Source: Candidatus Brockarchaeota archaeon (GTDB lineage: Archaea > Thermoproteota > EX4484-205 > DTQO01). Taken from it: a stretch of DNA of 7,395 nt. The stretch is taken from positions 1 through 7,395 of the forward strand of contig JAFNJA010000106.1 in assembly GCA_017601265.1 (NCBI GenBank). The letters are read 5' to 3'. This document shows, in pieces, positions 1 through 6,704 of the stretch. The notes beneath the pieces were generated by a model, which saw only the letters and a program-made list of their open reading frames with translations, was not told the origin of the DNA and searched no databases. Positions within the stretch are counted from its first letter, which is position 1; each line of letters starts with the position of its first letter. The position numbers and the translations under genes are program-made.

Positions 1-89
1 CCGAGAGGAACTTCGCCTTGGCATCGAAACCCAAGACGGCGCGGACGGGAGGTTTTTTGTGTTTGCCTGCCGCGCGGCGATCGCAAGAG

Positions 90-1115
90 CTAGGACGGGT
101 CCGTCACGTAGAGGAGCAGCCTGTCGACCTCCAAGTTCAGGCCGGGTTCTTTGCTGAAGGTCGGGTCCACGGCCTCTACCGCCATGAGCCACCTGTCCCT
201 CATCGGATCGTGGGCGACGCTCGCGTACGTGTGTATCGGGTATTCTCCGTGTTCGTACGGCGATCCCGGAATCCACGGGGCTTCGAATACGGTCTCCAAG
301 TTAGATCGTCGAAAATCTACCAAGTAGGCTGCGAAGCGCTTCGTTAGCGCCGCGCCCTTGACGACGTCCGTCGTTTTTGTCCCGACGAAGACCGGACCCG
401 CGCAGCCCGCGAATATCGATCCGCTCAGAAGGAAGAAATCGGGCTGCGGTTTACCGTCGACCTTGAGCTCCCCCAGCTTGCTCCACCTCTTCCCGTCCGA
501 GCTGAGGGCGAGGGCCACGTGGACCTTCTCCGTCCCCGCCCTCCTGGCTTTGTAAAGTGCGTAGTACCGGCCGTCTATTACGTCTATGGTCGAGTCTCGA
601 GCTTCGCCGCTGTCGTAGTCGGCATCTCCCGTTAGCGCGAAATCCTCGCCCTTCCAAGGGCCTTTGGGATCGTCGGAGGAAACGAGGTAGGTCTCCCACC
701 TGCTCTCGCAAACCCTGTCGGCCGCTCCGGCCACGTTCTCCTCGGCGGTGTCAACCGAGAGGTAGAGGAAGTACGACCCGGTGAGCGGGTCCCTCAGGAG
801 CTGCTGGCCCTCTATGCTGTTTACCTTCTTTCCGCAGATCCCGCCGAGCTCTTCCTTGGTTATGGAGGACGCGAGGTTGAAGTCTTCTCCGTTCCGCGAG
901 GTATAGATCTCGGCCGCGTACCCCCTCCTCGTCCCGCCTTCCCTGGGCCGGCTCGTGAGCAAGTACTCTCCTTCACCGCGATCGATCCAAAGCTTTCCCG
1001 CCCCGCACCAGGAGCCCGGTTCGAAGTTCGGCGGGTCGAGGAGCACGCGCCTGAACCTTCTCCTGCCGAATACGGATTGCGGCGGGTAAAGCCCCTGCCA
1101 CACCCTTACAATCAC
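90..1115 (-). CDS. GH43-like five-bladed beta-propeller glycosidase, probably cytoplasmic
   Basis: The protein (341 residues from GTG at 1115) reads as a five-bladed beta-propeller hydrolase of the GH43/GH32 type. Blade-like repeats of an aromatic-rich strand followed by a short turn run through its length. There are Asp-box-like turns SRNGEDF (73-79) and SSDGKRW (205-211), a GH43-style SSDDPKGPW (146-154), a DSTIDVIDGRYYALY stretch (174-188) resembling the GH43 Asp strand, and EHGEYPIHTY (288-297) near the last blade. Family members cleave arabinose, xylose, galactose or fructose from oligosaccharides with catalytic acidic residues, which I cannot assign securely here. There is no hydrophobic N-terminus, so it probably acts in the cytoplasm on imported sugars. 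Start choice is open: GTG at 1115 sits 27 bases after the centre of a TATA box and fits leaderless translation, while GTG at 1103 (337 residues) has GGTGA 8 bases upstream. An in-frame stop lies at 1131-1133, so it starts no further up. It is separated by 140 bases from the upstream gene and has its own promoter. Fold call fairly firm; subfamily and substrate unknown. Confidence 0.72.
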   Translation of the reverse strand: MIVRVWQGLYPPQSVFGRRRFRRVLLDPPNFEPGSWCGAGKLWIDRGEGEYLLTSRPREGGTRRGYAAEIYTSRNGEDFNLASSITKEELGGICGKKVNSIEGQQLLRDPLTGSYFLYLSVDTAEENVAGAADRVCESRWETYLVSSDDPKGPWKGEDFALTGDADYDSGEARDSTIDVIDGRYYALYKARRAGTEKVHVALALSSDGKRWSKLGELKVDGKPQPDFFLLSGSIFAGCAGPVFVGTKTTDVVKGAALTKRFAAYLVDFRRSNLETVFEAPWIPGSPYEHGEYPIHTYASVAHDPMRDRWLMAVEAVDPTFSKEPGLNLEVDRLLLYVTDPS

Positions 1116-1136
1116 CCGGCAAGCGCTTGGCTATTG

Positions 1137-1148
1137 CGATTTAAAGCC
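1137..1148 (-). promoter_or_regulatory. Archaeal TATA box for the GH43-like gene
   Basis: On the minus strand the gap upstream of the beta-propeller gene contains GGCTTTAAATCG, with TTTAAAT at 1145-1139, a close match to the archaeal TATA element. Its centre is 27 bases from the GTG at 1115, so transcription would begin at or within a few bases of that codon. The bases just upstream (GAGGC) are a poor match to the BRE consensus. This promoter makes the gene independent of the KaiC-primase operon 140 bases upstream. Confidence 0.55.
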
Positions 1149-1255
1149 TCAGGCGGGGGTCGCCTTTGGCCTCGCCAACCATCCTTTCTTCGCCTGCGTC
1201 CGCTCGCAAAGCTGGCCCGCTTCCCCGCGTTTGCGCGGCAACCGAACCGGGGCGT

Positions 1256-2137
1256 TCACCTGTTTTCGTCCCCGATCCTCTCGATCCAACCCATGATCTG
1301 TTCGTCGAGCGGAGGGTGCTTCCTCCGCCTGAACTTCATCGTCGAGGGGCAACCCCCAACCGTCTCGATAGCCTTGATGGCAAGGCCGTCCGCCTCCCCA
1401 ACTGCGTGCTCGATCCAGCCGAAGTCGTGCTTGTACCCATCTATCGAAGACCACTCCGGGGAAAAGTCGTCGAGCTCGTTCGGCTTGATGCACACGCAGA
1501 CCGAGTTCACCTCCCTGTGCAGGGAAAGGGGGCAGGAGAACATCCTCTGCGGATCCATTTCGTTCTCGACGCGCAGGTCCACAGCCTTCGATTGGGCGAG
1601 CAGTTCCTCGAACTTTTGGCGCAGTTTTCGGTTGACGTACTCCACCACAGCGTAAGCGACATCGAGTGGGCTGCTTCCCCTCAACGCCTCCCTCGAGATC
1701 GCGTCCTGGTGGACGTGGACGTGGGCGCCCCTCCCGGACCACTTCACGAAAGCGGACTTCGTTATCCCCTGGGACTCTAGGAAGGAGACGATCTCCCTGG
1801 CAGCCATGATCGTCGCTTCCCAACCTTCAGGCGCGTTGTCGATGTCCCAAGTCGGCGTGCAAGCAGAAACGTTGGACACGTCTGCTATGTCTTCGACCGA
1901 TGCGAGCCTTCGGTATACGTTCGCCGTCGCGAACAAGAGCAGGAGTTTTGCGACGTCCTGCTCGTTTCTTATTTTGAGCGGCGCCCCGCCCCCCTTGGAG
2001 TAGCGCACGAGCAGGCTCCTCCCCCTCCCGTCCTTCTCGGAGCAGTGAAGGCCCACCCACCTACCTGCCGCGAACCTGGCGATCTCCTCCCGAACCCTCG
2101 GGTCCGAGTAGTGCCTCGCGACTTCGTTAGGGCTCAA
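1256..2137 (-). CDS. Stand-alone PriS-like archaeo-eukaryotic primase (AEP) superfamily protein
   Basis: This 293-residue protein resembles the catalytic small subunit of archaeal DNA primase and related primase-polymerases and LigD polymerase domains. The N-terminal part (8-32) has the PriS-like pattern of a tyrosine, an acidic helix and GRWVGLH. Motif I is WDID (97-100; Asp98 and Asp100 as metal ligands), motif II is SGRGAHVHVH (134-143), and motif III spans VDLRV (186-190) and RMFSCPLSLH (198-207), with Asp187 the expected third acidic ligand and SLH retained. It is shorter than a typical PriS, shows no zinc-knuckle cysteine cluster, and no PriL subunit is nearby, so it is probably a specialised paralogue for repair, bypass or primer synthesis rather than the replicative primase. 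The start is TTG at 2137, overlapping the TGA of the upstream KaiC-like gene as TTGA, so translation is probably coupled. There is no earlier sensible start and the first internal Met is at residue 111. Superfamily assignment is strong; the biological role is inferred. Confidence 0.82.
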   Translation of the reverse strand: MSPNEVARHYSDPRVREEIARFAAGRWVGLHCSEKDGRGRSLLVRYSKGGGAPLKIRNEQDVAKLLLLFATANVYRRLASVEDIADVSNVSACTPTWDIDNAPEGWEATIMAAREIVSFLESQGITKSAFVKWSGRGAHVHVHQDAISREALRGSSPLDVAYAVVEYVNRKLRQKFEELLAQSKAVDLRVENEMDPQRMFSCPLSLHREVNSVCVCIKPNELDDFSPEWSSIDGYKHDFGWIEHAVGEADGLAIKAIETVGGCPSTMKFRRRKHPPLDEQIMGWIERIGDENR

Positions 2138-2937
2138 GGAAGCTCGGCTTCCTTTTTCTCCTGCGCTTCGATTATCCTCTCAGCAACCTGCCTTGGCAAT
2201 CCGACGTCCTCTTTCCTCTCCTGCACCGGCCCTAATACAACTATTCCCTTCCCGTCGCGTATGCTTATCTCGTGTAAGTTAAGGCTGTGGGGAGTCTGCC
2301 TCATCTTCTCCACGAGCAGGTACCTTCTAAGCACGCCGTTCCTGACGGCCCTCCGGAACCTTATGATCCCGTCGGCTATGTGCTCGACGCCGAACCCGAA
2401 CGCGTCGGAGGTCGTGATCGCGTACTGGGAAGTAATGAAGACGGTGAAGTCCCACTTCGCCAGGACCTTCTTGACGAAGTAGGAGTAGCGCCTCGCCATG
2501 GCCGGCCTGTCGAGCCAGAAGGCCGAAAGGGAGTCTATGCAGACCCTTGCCCTCCCGTACCCCAGGGCCTTCTTCGCCTCGATTATCTTGTTGACCAATT
2601 CCTCCATGTCCAGGCTCTTCAAGGACCACTGCTCGTCGATCCCCATCAGGCTGTCTATCACGATCATCTTTCCATCCTCGATCCCCTTTCCGAAGTCTAT
2701 GCCGAACTGGGAAGCCTGCCTCAGCACGCTCTGCCTGCTCTCCTCGGTCGTGACGTATATGCAGAGGTCCCGGACCCGCATCCCCTCGGCCATGAAGTGG
2801 ATGCAAAGGACGGTCTTTCCCGTTCCGGGCTCCCCCGTCACGGCCACGAAGAAGCCCCTGGGTATTCCGCCTCCGATCATCTTGTCGATCTCCGGAACTC
2901 CCGTCGAGAGCCTCTCTACCTGCGCCAGAGCGGGCAA
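2134..2937 (-). CDS. KaiC/RadA-like single-domain RecA-fold ATPase
   Basis: This 267-residue protein carries one complete KaiC-type ATPase domain. It opens with VERLSTGVPEIDKMIGGGIP (7-26), the usual KaiC lead-in, followed by Walker A GEPGTGKT (35-42), catalytic glutamates in TTEES (63-67), Walker B RVCIDSLSAF (131-140, Asp135), the sensor strand FITSQYA (167-173), and the C-terminal GVEHIADGIIRFRR (183-196) and KMRQTPHS (211-218) elements. Such proteins hydrolyse ATP as hexamers or filaments; archaea have many copies, proposed to act as signalling hubs, and relatives such as RadA act on DNA. Only one domain is present, unlike two-domain cyanobacterial KaiC. Residues 240-267 are a charged helical tail. 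The start is TTG at 2937: an in-frame TGA lies 10 codons upstream with no ATG or GTG between. GGAAGG abuts the TTG, too close for an ideal Shine-Dalgarno. It shares a 4-base overlap with the downstream primase-like gene, suggesting one operon and perhaps one complex. Confidence 0.9.
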   Translation of the reverse strand: MPALAQVERLSTGVPEIDKMIGGGIPRGFFVAVTGEPGTGKTVLCIHFMAEGMRVRDLCIYVTTEESRQSVLRQASQFGIDFGKGIEDGKMIVIDSLMGIDEQWSLKSLDMEELVNKIIEAKKALGYGRARVCIDSLSAFWLDRPAMARRYSYFVKKVLAKWDFTVFITSQYAITTSDAFGFGVEHIADGIIRFRRAVRNGVLRRYLLVEKMRQTPHSLNLHEISIRDGKGIVVLGPVQERKEDVGLPRQVAERIIEAQEKKEAELP

Positions 2938-3241
2938 CCTTCCATCGAATTTGCGGCCCGTCGCGAATCATTTAGGTTTTACTTGGCGCAGCCGTTCCCA
3001 ATTTCCATCCCATTTTTGCGAGATGAATTCGTTGGGCTTTTCTTCGCGAACTTTAATCGAAGGCCGCCCGCGTTGGGGCGGAAATCCCTATCCCGTGACG
3101 TACACCTGCAGCTTTCGCGATCAGCGCAAGTCGTTGGGAAGTCTACTGCCAGGCGAAGCGGGCTTGGCGCGGGCATACGCAAGGGCTCGTCCTTGCCAAC
3201 GCGAATCCCTTTGCATCGAATTGGGGGTCGTGCCGGTTGGG
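2938..3241. other. 304-base gap with no convincing gene
   Basis: This stretch separates the end of the large glycoside hydrolase from the KaiC-primase operon. It holds a probable KaiC promoter near 2966-2983, a hairpin-capable inverted repeat CCGCCC/GGGCGG at 3064-3081 (6-base stem, 6-base loop), and three copies of TCGCGA (2961-2966, 3044-3049, 3115-3120), one within the palindrome TTCGCGAA. A 67-codon open frame on the minus strand (2979-3182) has no recognisable motif and leans on CGC for arginine, unlike neighbouring genes that favour AGG. I see no tRNA, no C/D-box pattern and no T-tract terminator for the hydrolase gene. Confidence 0.6.
2966..2983 (-). promoter_or_regulatory. Probable promoter of the KaiC-primase operon
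   Basis: On the minus strand this reads AAGTAAAACCTAAATGAT, an A-rich BRE-like stretch followed by the TATA-like CTAAATGA. The TATA centre (about 2972) is roughly 35 bases from the TTG at 2937, which would leave a leader of about 8-10 bases, typical of near-leaderless archaeal transcripts. The TATA match is imperfect, but it is the best AT-rich element close to this start. Confidence 0.35.
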
Positions 3242-6200
3242 TTACGCTTTGGGAGGCCGAGGTCCGACCTTCTCAAAATCGATCGGCTCGAAACCGAGGG
3301 CGAAAGCGGGCGACGAAGGGCCGAGGGTGAAATCCCCAGCTCTCGCGTCCGCGAACATCGGGTCCGCGATCAAGGAGCCCGAGTCCAAGCCCTTCGCCCT
3401 CCACTCCTCCCAGGAGAGCTTGCCGAACCTAACCTCCCCGCCCCCAACCCGCCAGTACAGGTTGCGGTCGAATTCGAAGTTGAGGTTGTCGAAGTTTCCG
3501 GCGAGCAATTCCCCCTCGCTCCAATAGACGATGTTCCTCTCGAACCTGAAGCTCAGGTGCGCCTCTGAACGGGACCTCTGGATCTGCGCGTCGCGCCCGA
3601 AGGCGAAGATGTTGTTGCGCACGAGGTTCTCGCGGCCGTAGTGCTGGTGGAAGCCCCCGTGCGTGGTCCCGTAAACCAAGTTACCCTCGACGAGCACGCC
3701 AGTGCTCCCCTCGTCCAAGTATATGCCCCAACCGCCGTAGCGGTACCCCGCGACGTCGTGGAAGACGTTGGATCGTATTACCGTTCCGGGCCTGGCGCCA
3801 AGCGCGTAGATCCCACCCATGTCGCTCAGGATGGGGCCGTCCCCGTCCGAGCGCGCGCCGATGTGGTGAACGTGGTTGAATTCGACCACGTTGTCCTTCG
3901 CCAAGGAAGGGCCGTATCCCCAGGTCCAGCCGACGGAGATGCCGGTGTAGTAGAAGTCGTGGATCTCGTTGTGCGAGATCGTATTCCCGAAGCTTTGGCC
4001 GATCCATATTCCGACGGCGCTGTGGAACACCAAGCCCCCGTCGTGGATGCGGCAATCCGATACCGAGTTGCCTTCAGCCTGCTCCGGCTCTCCGTCCCGC
4101 GCGGTCTGCTCTCCGATCTTTATCCCGCCCGCGCCCAAGTCGAAGAGCGCGCAACGGGAGATCGAGTTTCCGTGGCAGCCGCGCGAAAGCTCGATGGCGT
4201 AAGTTCCGACATGCGAAACCGTGCAGCCCTCGAAGGAGCAGTGGCGGGCCCCTTCGCAGTGGATCGAGGCCGGGACGCCGATCGCTGCCTGGCGGAAGCC
4301 TGAGGCCTCGGGCGGCAGGGACCACTCCGCGTGCTCGAACGCCAAACCCCTGAATTCCAGGTGCTCGACGAAATTCCCGCTTTCTGGTTCGCCCTCTAGC
4401 CTCAGCAGCTGCGGAAGGACCGGAGCTACCACTTCCGCTCCTCCCAAGTCTTCGCCTGGCATCGGCAAGTAGTAGAGCTTCCCCGAAGCCCTGTCGAGGT
4501 ACCACTCTCCCGGCTCGTCGAGCAGCTCGAAGGCATGCTCCGCGTAGTAAAGGTCCCCGACGTCGAGCCGAAACACCGATCTCTTGCCGAAAGCGACCGC
4601 GCGGCTCTTTTCGTCGACGCTCGCGACCGGCAAGCGCGATTCGACCCACCGGTTCATTACGACTATTTCCGCGTCAGCGGCTCCCTTCCAAGCTTTCAGG
4701 TCGCCTTCGTCGAAGACGAAGGAGTCCTGCCCCTCCAGCCAATCCGCCTGGTCGGAAACGCCCGGAAGCCCGGCGACGCGCAGGTAACCTTCGTTCGGTT
4801 GGCGCGCCCTGGGCCTGCGCTGGCCATCGATCCAGAGCTCGCGGAAGAACCACCCTCGGGCCTTGACCTCTTCGATCTCAACGGTCCAAGCTTCCTTCCC
4901 TTTGACCTCCTCCAGCCTCCATCCGGTTAAGAGCCTGCCTCCGCTTATCGCGGGCGCCTCCCCCGGGTAGGCCGCGTAAGTTATGGGGCAGGAATCTGTA
5001 CCGGAATCTTCGGGAGTGAAAACCAGCGGTTCTTTCAGGAAGTAACGGCCCCCTCGCACGAACACGTAGACGGGCCCCTTCAGGCCCCGTTTCGCTTTGA
5101 GCTCGCGCACCGCGTCCCTTGCGCGCCCTATGGTCAAGAAGGGGCCGTCGGTCCCGCTCGGCTTTGGGCTTGGCAAGCGGCCCGACCAGCGGTCGTCCCC
5201 GTCCGGGGAGACGTAAAAGACGGTGGCGCTTCCGCCGCTTTCGATGTGGACGAGTTCAGCCTGGAAGTTGGTCGAAGTGGCGCCCGTGACCAGGACGGTC
5301 CAAGGCTCGTCGCTTATTTTCACCAGCCCGTAGTTGCTGTTCTCCCCGTCGAACCTCCCCTCGGCGGGCTCGTCCGCGTACTCGAACCAGTGGTAACCGA
5401 CCACGTAGGGTTCCGAGACGAGCTTCCTGACGTATTTTTCGTAACTCTCGGCCCTGTCCTTCTGCGTGGCCAAGGGCGTTCCGGCTCCCTTGGTGTTCGG
5501 AAGGCCGGAGTCCATGGCTTTGAACGAGAACTCCGTCAGCATCACGGGCAGGCCCGTCAAGGAATGGATCCTCCTGAGGGCCTCGATTGGGGGCTCTTCG
5601 CCGTAGTTGTTTATCGAGACCACGTCCGCGAAGCCCAAGCAACCTTTGAGCGCCTCCTCGGGGGGTTCGAAGGCGAACCTGCACCCCAAGATCAGGTGGT
5701 TCGGGTCGAACTTCCTTATCGCGTCGTGGCAGACCTTGAAGTACCTCCTGGCGACGACCTCCAGGAATCCCAGCCTGTCGGAGTCGGGCGGTTTCCCTCG
5801 CTGGAGCTGGTTCACGTCCAGGATTTCCTCGAAGGACTCGAAAGCCGTCCCCCATTGGGCGTTCAGCTCGCCTATCCCGGCGTACTTCCCCTCCAAGAAT
5901 TCTACCAAAGCCCTCTTGCCGGGAGCGGCCTGACCCAGGCGGAGGTAGTCGTCGAAGAGGTGGTTCGGCGACCTCCAGTCCGGGCACCACCTCAGCTCGT
6001 TGTCCGTGAAGTACCCCAGGAGGTACGGGTCGTCCTTCCTGGGCGCGCACATCCTCTCGGCCACCTTCTCCGCGGCCTCCTCGAAGGTACTGGAGAAGTA
6101 GTCGGTCACCTCTCCGCTTAGCCACTCCGAGCCGGCGGTTGAGGCGATGTCCAATATGACCGTGTACGGCATCCCCTTCGCGAAAACTTCCTCGCTCGAC

Positions 6201-6649
6201 CAGGCGCCGATCGTGTTGAAGCCGTAGTCGCGGAGCCTCTTCACCGTATGTTTTGCCCACGATTCCGCGTTTCCGTAAATCTTCGAGACGGCCCTGTTGT
6301 ACGGGCTGTATCCAAGCGCCGGCGCGTAGTCGCCCTGGTAGCTTACGTGGTTCACCCCCTTCGACAAGAAGGAGTTTCCTTCGGGGTCTACGAACCACCA
6401 CACGCCGTTTATTTTCTCCACGTGGAAGAATCCGGTCGCGTTTCCCCTCAGCTTTGGTATCCCTCCGCACGCGTCGTACGCCTCTTGCAATATAACGTTT
6501 CTCAACGACGCCAAGCTGTATTCGTACTGCAAGATGCTTTGGCGCGCGGCCTCGAGGTTGCGCGAACAGTCGTAAAAGGCGTGGGACAGGATTCCGGTCA
6601 AGATCAATGTTGAAGCGAGCGCCAGGTTCATCTTCTTCCCGAATGGCAT
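3242..6649 (-). CDS. Two-domain exported glycoside hydrolase: clan GH-A TIM barrel plus GH141-like beta-helix
   Basis: This 1135-residue protein starts with GKK and a hydrophobic segment (about 8-25) acting as signal peptide or membrane anchor, then a short helical spacer (30-60). Residues 70-455 form a TIM-barrel hydrolase like agarase/GH50-type and other GH-A enzymes: FHVEKINGVWWFVDPEGNSF (75-94), LGYFTDNE (211-218, Glu218 the likely acid/base), PVMLTEFSF (368-376, Glu373 the likely nucleophile), and YHWFEYADEP with DGENSNYGL (419-442) at the end of the barrel. Residues 477-1120 are a right-handed parallel beta-helix of GH141-like type: FYVSPDGDDRWSG (478-490), GRARDAVRELK (508-518), VYVFVRGGRYFLKEPL (527-542), then many rungs such as GGIYALGARPGTVIRSNVFH (945-964) and YLDEGSTGVLVEGNLVYG (977-994). 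GH141 includes fucosidases and xylanases acting on complex plant polysaccharides. The frame is unbroken across both domains. ATG at 6649 is used; Met7 (ATG at 6631) is an alternative. Neither has a clear Shine-Dalgarno. Substrate is not determinable; the fold calls are firm. Confidence 0.85.
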   Translation of the reverse strand: MPFGKKMNLALASTLILTGILSHAFYDCSRNLEAARQSILQYEYSLASLRNVILQEAYDACGGIPKLRGNATGFFHVEKINGVWWFVDPEGNSFLSKGVNHVSYQGDYAPALGYSPYNRAVSKIYGNAESWAKHTVKRLRDYGFNTIGAWSSEEVFAKGMPYTVILDIASTAGSEWLSGEVTDYFSSTFEEAAEKVAERMCAPRKDDPYLLGYFTDNELRWCPDWRSPNHLFDDYLRLGQAAPGKRALVEFLEGKYAGIGELNAQWGTAFESFEEILDVNQLQRGKPPDSDRLGFLEVVARRYFKVCHDAIRKFDPNHLILGCRFAFEPPEEALKGCLGFADVVSINNYGEEPPIEALRRIHSLTGLPVMLTEFSFKAMDSGLPNTKGAGTPLATQKDRAESYEKYVRKLVSEPYVVGYHWFEYADEPAEGRFDGENSNYGLVKISDEPWTVLVTGATSTNFQAELVHIESGGSATVFYVSPDGDDRWSGRLPSPKPSGTDGPFLTIGRARDAVRELKAKRGLKGPVYVFVRGGRYFLKEPLVFTPEDSGTDSCPITYAAYPGEAPAISGGRLLTGWRLEEVKGKEAWTVEIEEVKARGWFFRELWIDGQRRPRARQPNEGYLRVAGLPGVSDQADWLEGQDSFVFDEGDLKAWKGAADAEIVVMNRWVESRLPVASVDEKSRAVAFGKRSVFRLDVGDLYYAEHAFELLDEPGEWYLDRASGKLYYLPMPGEDLGGAEVVAPVLPQLLRLEGEPESGNFVEHLEFRGLAFEHAEWSLPPEASGFRQAAIGVPASIHCEGARHCSFEGCTVSHVGTYAIELSRGCHGNSISRCALFDLGAGGIKIGEQTARDGEPEQAEGNSVSDCRIHDGGLVFHSAVGIWIGQSFGNTISHNEIHDFYYTGISVGWTWGYGPSLAKDNVVEFNHVHHIGARSDGDGPILSDMGGIYALGARPGTVIRSNVFHDVAGYRYGGWGIYLDEGSTGVLVEGNLVYGTTHGGFHQHYGRENLVRNNIFAFGRDAQIQRSRSEAHLSFRFERNIVYWSEGELLAGNFDNLNFEFDRNLYWRVGGGEVRFGKLSWEEWRAKGLDSGSLIADPMFADARAGDFTLGPSSPAFALGFEPIDFEKVGPRPPKA

Positions 6650-6680
6650 GGACGGCTTCGATGGAAAACTGAGTCTTGAG

Positions 6681-6699
6681 TTACTTAAGAGTTTATTAT
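6681..6699 (-). promoter_or_regulatory. Probable promoter of the two-domain glycoside hydrolase gene
   Basis: The minus strand reads ATAATAAACTCTTAAGTAA here, the only strongly AT-rich run in the 120-base gap. Either ATAATAAA (6699-6692, about 46 bases from the ATG at 6649) or CTTAAGTAA (centre near 6685, about 36 bases away) could be the TATA element, giving a short leader of about 10-20 bases. A GC-rich inverted repeat sits directly upstream, where an activator or repressor could touch the transcription factor B region. Confidence 0.4.
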
Positions 6700-6704
6700 G
6701 GTAT

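Noticed and set aside
1..34. Possible start of another minus-strand gene running off the left edge: TTG at 34 giving MGFDAKAKFLS, or ATG at 24 giving MPRRSSSR.
   Set aside because: The first frame has codon use like its neighbours (AAG, GCG, TTC, CTC), but about ten codons are too few to identify, there is no ribosome-binding site, and a plus-strand gene end is equally possible.
69..78. GCCGCGCGGC palindrome near the left edge as a terminator of the GH43-like gene.
   Set aside because: The following sequence on the transcribed strand is A-rich, not T-rich.
1116..1255. Possible small RNA or hairpin terminator between the primase-like and beta-propeller genes.
   Set aside because: Only short GC stems (such as AGGCG/CGCCT) are present, without T-tract or tRNA features; the TATA box is the only supported element.
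3064..3081. CCGCCC/GGGCGG hairpin as a terminator for the large hydrolase gene.
   Set aside because: It lies about 160 bases past the stop codon and no T-tract follows on the transcribed strand.
2979..3182. A 67-codon minus-strand open frame upstream of the KaiC-like gene.
   Set aside because: No motif or hydrophobic pattern, no promoter at the right distance, and arginine codons mainly CGC rather than the AGG used by real neighbours.
3681..6470. Long open frames overlapping the large hydrolase on both strands, for example 404 codons at 5256-6470 on the minus strand and 291 codons at 5246-6121 on the plus strand.
   Set aside because: They are arginine- and proline-rich translations of GC-rich coding DNA in the wrong frame, with no domain signal, and lie entirely within a gene with clear homology.
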